Below, piece after piece: positions 6,912-13,197 of a DNA stretch of 16,565 nt (its first letter is position 1; each line of letters begins with the position of its first letter). The position numbers and the translations under genes were made by a program. The notes beneath the pieces are model-generated. The model saw nothing but the letters and a program-made list of their open reading frames with translations, searched no databases and had not been told where the DNA came from. Origin of the DNA: Spirochaetota bacterium (GTDB taxonomy: Bacteria > Spirochaetota > Spirochaetia > Treponematales > Breznakiellaceae); contig JAEWSV010000075.1 of assembly GCA_023398155.1 (NCBI GenBank), positions 1-16,565 on the forward strand, given 5' to 3'.

Positions 6912-8201
6912 ATGTCAGCTGCCCATCCCCCGCTGCCGCGCGCGATCCGCGCGCTTTTTTTCGTCCGCCTCATCAACTCGATGGGAAACTTCGTCTTCCC
7001 CTTCCTCACCATGCTCCTCACGATCAAGCTGGGCTATTCCAAGACGACCGCCGGGGCGTTCATGTCGACGGCCGCCTTCGTCGCGGGCCTCGCGGTCCTC
7101 GGTGGGGGGAAGGTCGCTGACACCTTCGGCCGCAAACGCACCATTGCCGCCCTCCAGATCGCCTCGGCCCTCTTGCTCGGCGCCTGCGCAGTCCTCGGCC
7201 TCGTGCCCATAGTGCCGGTCCTCATCGCGGCGGCGTACGTCTTCCTTCAGGCTTCCTGGCCGATCTTCAACGCCTTGGTCGCGGATATCGCCCCGGCGGA
7301 AAGCCGGAAGCGCGCCTACTCCCTATTGTATTGGGGCAACAATATCGGCTTCTCAATCGGGCCGATCATGGCGGGCTACCTCTTCAATGCACACGCCTCG
7401 TACATGTTCATCGGCAACGCCGTCTCTCTCGCCGTCGTCTCGGCCATCCTCATCTTTGGAGCCAAAGTTCCCCGAGCCGTCGCGAAGTCCGCGGCCGAGG
7501 CCGCCGAGGTCGCGGTGGCCTCCGCGGTCGGCGCTGCGGACGAGAAAAACGAGAGTGAGAATTGCGTTGACGAAGCCGCAACGGAAGGATCTCTCCTGGC
7601 CGTATTGAGGGCACGCCCCATACTGATCGCCTTCGCCGGGGTGAATTTCTTGATGAATTTCGTATACCAGCAGCACCTCTTCGGCCTGCCGGTATTCCTG
7701 AACGATACGCTCGGAAAGAAGGGTCCCGCCGTCTACGGCATGGTCATGACCACCAACGGGCTCACGGTCGTCCTGCTCACCGCGGTCGTCACCTCCCTGC
7801 TCGCGCGCCTCAGGCCAGGCGTGAACATGGCTATCGCGGGCGTCTTCTGCGCGGTAGGGTTCGGGCTTTTATACTTCTGTTCGTCCGCCGCCGCGGTGCT
7901 GGCCTCTACGGCGATCTGGACCATCGGAGAAATCGTGTCCGCCACGAATTCCCAGGTCTTCATCGCATCCCTGTCCCCCTGTTCTCACCGGGGTAGGGTG
8001 AACGCGTTCGTCATGTTCATCACGGGTTGGGGCGCGACGCTCGCGCCCGTCCTGTCCGGCGCCTACGCGTCCCGCTTCGGAAGCCGCGCGATCTGGCCGG
8101 CCGTCGCTTGCGTCGCGTTCGCGGCGTCGGGCCTCATGCTCCTCATCGCGCGGAGAGAGGGGCTCAGGCCAGGCCGATCTCCGCGGCGACGGTCCGCATA
8201 G
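6912..8201 (+). CDS. Major facilitator superfamily (MFS) transporter
   Basis: A 429-residue inner-membrane transporter with about twelve hydrophobic segments. The MFS motif A loop between TM2 and TM3 is clear: GGKVADTFGRKR at about residues 60-71. A second conserved stretch, PAESRKRAYSLLYWGNNIGFSIGP, marks TM4-5 of the drug-efflux-like (MdtH/YdeE-type) branch. The central cytoplasmic loop between TM6 and TM7 (about residues 185-225) is long, Ala/Glu-rich and low in complexity. The substrate is unknown, and drug or metabolite export is the usual guess. The gene has no Shine-Dalgarno sequence. Its last 38 bases overlap the end of the opposing HD-domain gene, so no terminator separates them. Confidence 0.9.
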   Translation: MSAAHPPLPRAIRALFFVRLINSMGNFVFPFLTMLLTIKLGYSKTTAGAFMSTAAFVAGLAVLGGGKVADTFGRKRTIAALQIASALLLGACAVLGLVPIVPVLIAAAYVFLQASWPIFNALVADIAPAESRKRAYSLLYWGNNIGFSIGPIMAGYLFNAHASYMFIGNAVSLAVVSAILIFGAKVPRAVAKSAAEAAEVAVASAVGAADEKNESENCVDEAATEGSLLAVLRARPILIAFAGVNFLMNFVYQQHLFGLPVFLNDTLGKKGPAVYGMVMTTNGLTVVLLTAVVTSLLARLRPGVNMAIAGVFCAVGFGLLYFCSSAAAVLASTAIWTIGEIVSATNSQVFIASLSPCSHRGRVNAFVMFITGWGATLAPVLSGAYASRFGSRAIWPAVACVAFAASGLMLLIARREGLRPGRSPRRRSA

Positions 8202-8724
8202 CGGTTATCGTTTCCCCGACGAGACTATCGAGCTCCACCCCGAGCATCGCGGCGCCCTTCTCCACCACCTCCCGGTTCACGCCGGAGGCGAAGGCCAGGG
8301 TTTTCCACTTTTTCTTGACGGATTTCGTCTCAAGGTCACAGAGGCTCTTGGAAGGCCGGACGAGGGCGCAGGCGGTGATGAAACCGGTGAGTTCATCCAC
8401 GGCATAGAGCGTCTTTTCCATAGCGGAAACCGGCTCTACGTCGGTGCAGAGGCCCCAGCCGTGGCTCTGCATAGCGCGGATGTAGAGTTCCGGCCATTGC
8501 GCTTCTTCCATGATACGTCGACCAGCGATGCAGTGTTCGCTCGGGTACCGGCCCCAGTCCAGGTCGTGAATGAGCCCGGCGATACCCCAAACGTCCGGAT
8601 CCTCTCCGGCCTTGACCGCGAAGTGGCGCATGGCAGCTTCCACCGAAAGCGCGTGGCGCCAAAGCGCCTCATCGTCATTGTGGGCTCTCCAGAGCGCCAC
8701 CGCATCGTTTCGCGTCGGATTCAT
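8164..8724 (-). CDS. HD-domain metal-dependent hydrolase
   Basis: The 186-residue protein carries the HD phosphohydrolase signature. Probable metal ligands are His24 (WRHALSVEAAM), His53-Asp54 (GLIHDLDWGRYPSEH) and Asp110 (LYAVDELTGFI), and a conserved MQSHGW stretch lies at 85-90. HD proteins hydrolyse phosphate esters, often nucleotides. This short cytoplasmic type is common and mostly uncharacterised. The ATG at 8724 has AGGA 10 bases upstream, formed partly by the TAG stop of ychF, so it is the second gene of a ychF operon with a 12-base gap. Its 3' end overlaps the MFS gene by 38 bases. The substrate cannot be predicted. Confidence 0.85.
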   Translation of the reverse strand: MNPTRNDAVALWRAHNDDEALWRHALSVEAAMRHFAVKAGEDPDVWGIAGLIHDLDWGRYPSEHCIAGRRIMEEAQWPELYIRAMQSHGWGLCTDVEPVSAMEKTLYAVDELTGFITACALVRPSKSLCDLETKSVKKKWKTLAFASGVNREVVEKGAAMLGVELDSLVGETITAMRTVAAEIGLA

Positions 8725-8736
8725 ATCGTTTGATTC

Positions 8737-9846
8737 CTATACGTTGAACTTGAAGAACATTACATCTCCATCCCTGACGACGTAGTCCTTTCCTTCGATT
8801 CGATACTTGCCGGCTTCCTTGATCTTCGCCTCCGCGCCGTAGGAAAGGAGGTCCTCGTACGCGTAGGTCTCGGCCTTGATAAAGCCCTTCTCGAAGTCGG
8901 TGTGGATGACGCCCGCGGCCTTGGGGGCGACGTCGCCGGAATGGATGGTCCAGGCGCGGCACTCGTCCTCGCCGGCGGTGAAGAAGGTCCTGAGGCCGAG
9001 GAGGCGGTACGCCGCGTGGATGAGCGCCGACAGGCCGGACTCGGACAGGCCTATCTCGGCGAGGAAAGCGAGCCGCTCGTCCTCGCTCTCCAGGTCGGAG
9101 AGCTCGGCTTCGAATTTTCCGCAGATGACCACCGCCTCGGAGCCTTCGGCGGCGGCGCGGGCCTTCACGAAGTCGATGTGGCGGTTGCCCGACCGCATGC
9201 CTTCCTCGTCCACGTTGCAGACGTAGAGCTGCGGCTTCATGGTTATGAGCTGGCTTTCGGCTATCACCGCCTTCTCGTCGTCGGTGAGGGGGACGGAGCG
9301 GGCGGGCTTCCCCTGCTGCAGGGCCTCGGTGAGCTTGCCGCAGGCGGAGATGGCCGCTTCGGCCAACTTCTGCTGATCCTTCGCCTGGACCTTGAGGGAA
9401 CGCTGGGCGCGATCCAAGCGTTTCTGTACCGTGTCCAGGTCGGCCAGGGCGAGTTCCACGTAGATGGTTTCGATGTCCGATTCCGGATCGACCTTGTTGG
9501 AGACGTGGATGATGTCGGGATCCTCGAAGCAGCGGACGACCTGCGCGATCACGCCCACTTCCCGGATATGGGAAAGGAACTGGTTGCCGAGCCCTTCTCC
9601 CTGGGACGCGCCCTTGACGAGGCCGGCGATATCGACGAATTCCACCGTCGCCGGCACAACCCGCTTGGGCTTGAAGATCTCGGCGAGCTTGCGGAGCCGA
9701 GCGTCCGGGACGTCCACGATGCCGACGTTCGGGTTGATGGTGCAGAAGGGATAATTCGCCGCCTCGGCGGGGGCGGAGGTCAAAGCCGAAAAGATGGTGG
9801 ACTTGCCGACGTTCGGCAGCCCTACGATACCGCAGTTGAGAGCCAT
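8737..9846 (-). CDS. ychF: Redox/translation-associated P-loop ATPase YchF (OLA1 family)
   Basis: The 369-residue protein is full length for YchF, a universally conserved TRAFAC P-loop protein that prefers ATP to GTP, binds ribosomes and is linked to stress responses. Seen in order: Walker A GLPNVGKS (residues 9-16), PFCTINPNVGIVDVPD, the G3 motif VDIAGLVKGASQGEGLGNQFL, FEDPDIIHV, and NVDE in place of the GTPase NKxD, the change that gives ATP preference. A helical domain and a C-terminal TGS domain (WTIHSGDVAPKAAGVIHTDFEKGFIKAE) complete it. There is no ribosome site. The ATG lies 6 bases from a strong -10, so the mRNA is probably leaderless. It is transcribed away from ilvE and runs into the HD gene. 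Confidence 0.97.
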   Translation of the reverse strand: MALNCGIVGLPNVGKSTIFSALTSAPAEAANYPFCTINPNVGIVDVPDARLRKLAEIFKPKRVVPATVEFVDIAGLVKGASQGEGLGNQFLSHIREVGVIAQVVRCFEDPDIIHVSNKVDPESDIETIYVELALADLDTVQKRLDRAQRSLKVQAKDQQKLAEAAISACGKLTEALQQGKPARSVPLTDDEKAVIAESQLITMKPQLYVCNVDEEGMRSGNRHIDFVKARAAAEGSEAVVICGKFEAELSDLESEDERLAFLAEIGLSESGLSALIHAAYRLLGLRTFFTAGEDECRAWTIHSGDVAPKAAGVIHTDFEKGFIKAETYAYEDLLSYGAEAKIKEAGKYRIEGKDYVVRDGDVMFFKFNV

Positions 9847-9852
9847 GGGGTC

Positions 9853-9881
9853 ATTGTACGTTTCGCGGGGACGGCGGTCAA
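9853..9881 (-). promoter_or_regulatory. Sigma-70-type promoter of ychF, leaderless
   Basis: On the minus strand TTGACC (9876-9881, 5 of 6) and TACAAT (9853-9858, 5 of 6) are 17 bases apart. The -10 ends 6 bases before the ychF ATG, so transcription should start at about the first base of the start codon. This is the clearest of the leaderless candidates. Confidence 0.7.
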
Positions 9882-9935
9882 CCGGACTCGCTCCGATGCG
9901 GTTAGTCCGATAGCGCTGAATTCCCGATGCCCGCC

Positions 9936-9964
9936 TTGCCGCCTTAGTCTTCGAATGCTATCCT
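9936..9964 (+). promoter_or_regulatory. Candidate promoter of ilvE
   Basis: TTGCCG (9936-9941) and TATCCT (9959-9964) are spaced 17 bases apart, each 4 of 6 to consensus. A start near 9971 would give a leader of about 23 bases that carries the GGAGG ribosome site. TAAAAT at 9974-9979 is an alternative -10. Confidence 0.45.
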
Positions 9965-9993
9965 TTGCGCACGTAAAATAATTGGAGGACCTC

Positions 9994-11076
9994 ATGGCCT
10001 TTTCTCTCAACACGTATCCGATAGCCTACCGGGCGAAATATGCCGCATCCTCATGGGCTGAGGAATGGCTCGAGAAGCCCCACCGCAGCCCCGCAGAAGA
10101 GGCCAAGCTGAGCGAAACCGACCGCGACGCGCTTGCCGCATCGCGCAACCACTATGACGACATGCCGCTCGTAAACTATACCACCCAGTACGGCCTCGGT
10201 TGTTTCGAGGGGCTCAAGGCGCTTCCGCAGAAAGACGGCGGACTCGCCATCTTCCGCCCGGACCGCAACGCCGCGCGATTCGCCAAGTCGATGGAAGGCC
10301 TCCTCATGCCCGCGTTCCCCGAGAAGCTCTTCGTGCAGGCGTGCGTGGAAGCGGTCCGCCGAAACGCCGCGCTCGGCTTCCGCCCATCCTACGACGCCAA
10401 ATGGGAGAAGGACTCCTTCATGACCGCCGACTCCGTCTATATCCGCCCCTTCACCTACGCGGAGGGCGGTATCGGCGTCGCCCCCTCCCATAATCCCTGG
10501 GTGATGGTGATCACCACGCCGGTCAGCGCGTATTTCTCCGCGGGGACCTCCGCCGCCGTCACCACCGACCGAATCCGCGCCACGCCGCGCGGCACCGGCT
10601 GGATCAAGGCGGCTTCCAACTACGTGATTTCCACCCTCGCCAAGAAAGAGGCGAACGCCGCGGGCTACATGGAATGCGTGTTCCTTGATGCAAAGGATGG
10701 GAAATACCTCCAGGAAGGATCATCCTGTAACATCTTCGTTCGCCTCAAGTCGGGAGAGCTCGTCACCCCCGCGCTCGGCGACACTATCCTCCCCGGCATC
10801 ACCCGCTCTAGCGTTATCGAACTGGCCAAGGACCGCGGCGTCAAGGTGGGCGAGCGGGACGTGTCCATAGAAGAGGCCCTATCCGAGGGCGCGGAATGCT
10901 TCGTCACCGGCACCGCCGCCGGCGTCACGCCCATCGAGTCGCTCACGCACCTGGGTAAGAAGGCCGTCTTCAACGGGGGCAAAGTCGGCGAGCTATCGGC
11001 CGAACTCCGGGATGTCCTCAAAGGTATCCAATACGGCACGGTAAACGATACGAAGAGTTGGATGGTTCACGTCTAA
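9994..11076 (+). CDS. ilvE: Branched-chain amino acid aminotransferase
   Basis: The 360-residue fold-type IV PLP enzyme moves the amino group between glutamate and the keto acids of leucine, isoleucine and valine, in the cytoplasm. Motifs seen are YGLGCFEGLKA (about 64-74), a catalytic Lys at residue 205 in GTGWIKAASNYV, LQEGSSCNIF near residues 240-250 and a TGTAAGVTPI stretch that helps bind the PLP phosphate. Length and motifs fit the long, eukaryote-like BCAT class. The ATG at 9994 is chosen over the in-frame TTG at 9982 because GGAGG (9984-9988) sits 5 bases before it. No other ile/val/leu genes adjoin. The nearest terminator downstream lies inside the next gene. Confidence 0.95.
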   Translation: MAFSLNTYPIAYRAKYAASSWAEEWLEKPHRSPAEEAKLSETDRDALAASRNHYDDMPLVNYTTQYGLGCFEGLKALPQKDGGLAIFRPDRNAARFAKSMEGLLMPAFPEKLFVQACVEAVRRNAALGFRPSYDAKWEKDSFMTADSVYIRPFTYAEGGIGVAPSHNPWVMVITTPVSAYFSAGTSAAVTTDRIRATPRGTGWIKAASNYVISTLAKKEANAAGYMECVFLDAKDGKYLQEGSSCNIFVRLKSGELVTPALGDTILPGITRSSVIELAKDRGVKVGERDVSIEEALSEGAECFVTGTAAGVTPIESLTHLGKKAVFNGGKVGELSAELRDVLKGIQYGTVNDTKSWMVHV

Positions 11077-11087
11077 ATCGTTATATT
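11058..11087 (+). promoter_or_regulatory. Candidate promoter of the Omp85-like gene, leaderless
   Basis: TATATT (11082-11087, 5 of 6) ends 8 bases before the ATG at 11096. TTGGAT (11058-11063) lies 18 bases upstream, matching only the first three -35 positions. The promoter overlaps the end of ilvE. No Shine-Dalgarno sequence is present. Confidence 0.42.
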
Positions 11088-11095
11088 CGCTTATC

Positions 11096-12421
11096 ATGTC
11101 GCATCGAAGAAACAGCATGTCAGCGTTTTCGGCCGCCGTATTTACGGCGGCCTTTTTAGTCGCCGTTCCCGGTCTTTCCGCGCAAGACGGGGCTACCGAC
11201 CGCCCCGGTTCCGACGCGCCTTCCGCCGAAGCGTCGCGGCCCTCATCAGCCTCGCGGACAACATCCGCTTCGCGGTCCGACGCGGCCGTTAACGACTTAA
11301 CCATCCGCGGCCTCAAGCGGACCAAGCCCGTAGTAATCGAGCGGACGTTGGATCGTTTCATCGGCCGGAGCGCCCGAGAAATCGACTTAGACGAAGTCGA
11401 GGCGACCCTGGTCGAGATGGGACTCTTCGACGTAATCGAAGCATCGATCGACGAATCAGATCCCGCACGGCCGACGCTCTCCCTGTCGGTCGTGGAAAAA
11501 CTATCCATCGTTCCGGTTCCGATATTCGCCTACACCTCGGAAGGCATCATCGGCGGCTTCGGAATAATCGACGCGAACACGTTCGGGATGAACGATAAAG
11601 CCGTCGCGTTGGGCCTCTATAAGGGTTCCGGATGGACGAGCGTCCTCTCCTACACGAAGACTACCAACGACCGTTCTCCTCTCGGTTGGACCGCATCCCT
11701 GGTGGGGGGCGTCGCTGAGACGGTCGTGGAGGACGACCGGGAGCGCGAGCTGACCTCCTACGACGCGTCCGCGGCTGACCTCGGTTTTACGCTTAGGCGC
11801 AACCTTATGAGAACCATCGCGGTGGAGACGGGCCTCGGTTTTAGAGAGCGCGCGGTGCATGACGGCGAGGTTACCGCCGCCCGCGTCGTCCCCGTTTCTA
11901 TCGGCCTCTCGGCGCGAAGCTCGTCCTGGGACGGCGTCTTCTTGTCGGAGCGGTCAGCCGAAGCCAAGACGGGCTACGCTTTCGGCCTCGTCGGCGACGG
12001 ATTCGCATGGGCCGAAGGCAGGCTCAGCTATGAGCGGCCCTTTTTTCCTGGTCTCCGAGCCGTCCTGAAAGCCGGCGCGTTTACCGCCCCCGAATCTCCG
12101 ATCGTTTTGGCCGAAGGGCCGGCTTCCGCGGCCGTTTCCATCATACCTTCCGATTTCAGCGCGGAATCCATCGCGGGTTTCTCCGCGGGCTTGGAAGCGC
12201 GAATCTTCGGCTTCCGAGCGGCCAACGTCTCCGCCCTCGCCGCTTACCAGGCGGCCGCGGCGAATGGAGAAGTCGTCGGAAAAGTTTACGCCCAAGGGCT
12301 CGCCTTGGGCGTTAGGCTCTATTTATCTAAGATCGCCATCCCTGCCGTAGACCTCGGCGCCGCCTACAACGCGGAAACCGGTCTCTGGCGGGGCGCTTTC
12401 GGTATTGGCATGCGTATGTAG
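11096..12421 (+). CDS. Short Omp85/BamA-like outer-membrane protein with one POTRA domain
   Basis: The 441-residue protein starts with a signal peptide (MSHRRN basic region, hydrophobic core 11-25, likely cut after Ala29). A Ser/Ala/Arg/Thr-rich linker (about 32-62) follows, then a single POTRA domain (about 65-140: LTIRGLKRTKPVVIERTLDRF, DLDEVEATLVEMGLFDVIEASI) and a C-terminal beta-barrel region of about 295 residues with alternating polar and hydrophobic strands. BamA has five POTRA domains and about 800 residues, so this is not BamA itself. Short Omp85 proteins of this kind may help insert or secrete outer-membrane proteins. The ATG at 11096 is favoured over the in-frame ATG at 11117 because it supplies the basic n-region. 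An intrinsic terminator lies within its signal-peptide codons. Confidence 0.78.
   Translation: MSHRRNSMSAFSAAVFTAAFLVAVPGLSAQDGATDRPGSDAPSAEASRPSSASRTTSASRSDAAVNDLTIRGLKRTKPVVIERTLDRFIGRSAREIDLDEVEATLVEMGLFDVIEASIDESDPARPTLSLSVVEKLSIVPVPIFAYTSEGIIGGFGIIDANTFGMNDKAVALGLYKGSGWTSVLSYTKTTNDRSPLGWTASLVGGVAETVVEDDRERELTSYDASAADLGFTLRRNLMRTIAVETGLGFRERAVHDGEVTAARVVPVSIGLSARSSSWDGVFLSERSAEAKTGYAFGLVGDGFAWAEGRLSYERPFFPGLRAVLKAGAFTAPESPIVLAEGPASAAVSIIPSDFSAESIAGFSAGLEARIFGFRAANVSALAAYQAAAANGEVVGKVYAQGLALGVRLYLSKIAIPAVDLGAAYNAETGLWRGAFGIGMRM
11131..11157 (+). terminator. Intrinsic terminator inside the signal-peptide codons of the Omp85-like gene
   Basis: GGCCGCCG (11131-11138) pairs perfectly with CGGCGGCC (11145-11152) around a 6-base loop, with two further possible A-T pairs, and five T residues follow at once (11153-11157). 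It has the textbook form of a Rho-independent terminator. It is 55 bases after the ilvE stop, which has no other terminator, but also inside codons 12-21 of the downstream gene. Confidence 0.75.
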
Positions 12422-12430
12422 AGCGCTCCG

Positions 12431-13114
12431 TTATTCCTGATATTCGTCGGGTTCTTCCGAGTAATCGCGGATACCCCGTTCGGCGAGCAACCCTTCCAAT
12501 TTATCCTGGAGCAACATTTCAGCCAACTCGGTGGCCTGATTCTTAGTGAAATAGACTACCGTCCTCACGGACTCGTCGTCGAAGTCGACGTCATCCACTT
12601 TCGCCCCTAAATTTTCCGCACTCTGAATCGTTATCGTGAAATACGGCCTTGGGCGCTTTCGATCTACGAATAGATAGCCGGAATCAATCCTAGGCAAGGA
12701 GTTTTTATTTAAGGATATACCGCCCCATTCCAGTTTACCTTCGGCGGTACCATAGACCCGTTCCGTCTTCTTAGCCTTGGTACTGAGCTTCCTGGTATCA
12801 AAGTCATCCCGGTACTTGACGATGGAGTCGATTAACATCGACCGCGCCCGTTGTCCGAGCCATAGTCTATTCTTAATGCCTTGGACCGAGAACGCGATGT
12901 GGGCTTGGTTCGTCTTCGGCTCAAAGGTAACGATCGCCTCAGCCTGCTTAATCTCCGACGCCAGCATACCCCGGACGCCGATGCCGACCTTACCGACTTG
13001 TATGGCATCCACATTGGCGATGACGCGCGTATCATCGGCGGCGAAAGCCGCCTCGCAGAAAACGCCTATGGAAAACACTGTCGCTGCGAAAAGAAGAAAC
13101 AATCGCTTACACAT
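12431..13114 (-). CDS. Secreted protein of unknown function
   Basis: I do not recognise this family. The start at 13114 is chosen because AAGGGG sits about 7 bases upstream and because it begins a clear signal peptide: MCKRLFLL, a hydrophobic core, and a likely cut after Ala25. The frame is open further upstream, but that part runs through a terminator. The mature part is about 200 residues with many alternating beta-type stretches (RVIANVDAIQVGKVGIGVRG, AHIAFSVQGIKNRLWLG, RPYFTITIQSAENLGAKV), a basic middle and an acidic C-terminus (EEPDEYQE). There is no transmembrane barrel ending and no good lipobox, so a periplasmic location is likely. Its 3' end is 9 bases from the Omp85-like gene's end. 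It lies directly behind the porin gene's terminator with no visible promoter of its own. Confidence 0.75.
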   Translation of the reverse strand: MCKRLFLLFAATVFSIGVFCEAAFAADDTRVIANVDAIQVGKVGIGVRGMLASEIKQAEAIVTFEPKTNQAHIAFSVQGIKNRLWLGQRARSMLIDSIVKYRDDFDTRKLSTKAKKTERVYGTAEGKLEWGGISLNKNSLPRIDSGYLFVDRKRPRPYFTITIQSAENLGAKVDDVDFDDESVRTVVYFTKNQATELAEMLLQDKLEGLLAERGIRDYSEEPDEYQE

Positions 13115-13128
13115 CACAAGCCCCTTGC

Positions 13129-13160
13129 AAAAAAGCGCCCCCCGGAAATCCGGAGGGCGC
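13129..13160 (-). terminator. Strong intrinsic terminator of the outer-membrane barrel gene
   Basis: Read on the minus strand, GCGCCCTCCGG (13160-13150), a 4-base loop and CCGGGGGGCGC (13145-13135) form an 11-base stem with one G-U pair. Six T residues follow (13134-13129). It lies 37 bases after the porin stop codon and only 14 bases before the next gene's start. Confidence 0.9.
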
Positions 13161-13197
13161 TCCGTCGACCATAGGATCAACTAAATCAGAGAAGAGA

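Noticed and set aside
6800..7027. Extension of the cNMP-domain gene to 7027 or 6817
   Set aside because: The added residues are basic and unlike the family, and they overlap the divergent MFS gene. The start at 6817 has no ribosome site, while 6799 has GGAG at 6 bases.
8902..9981. A 359-codon plus-strand open frame opposite ychF
   Set aside because: It is the complement of a certain ychF. It is Gly/Val/Asp-rich with no motif and no start signal.
9982..9993. Upstream TTG start for ilvE
   Set aside because: The TTG overlaps the GGAGG ribosome site that serves the ATG at 9994, and it adds only four residues.
13115..13180. Extension of the secreted protein gene to 13180
   Set aside because: It would translate the porin terminator and place 22 residues before a clear signal peptide that has its own ribosome site.
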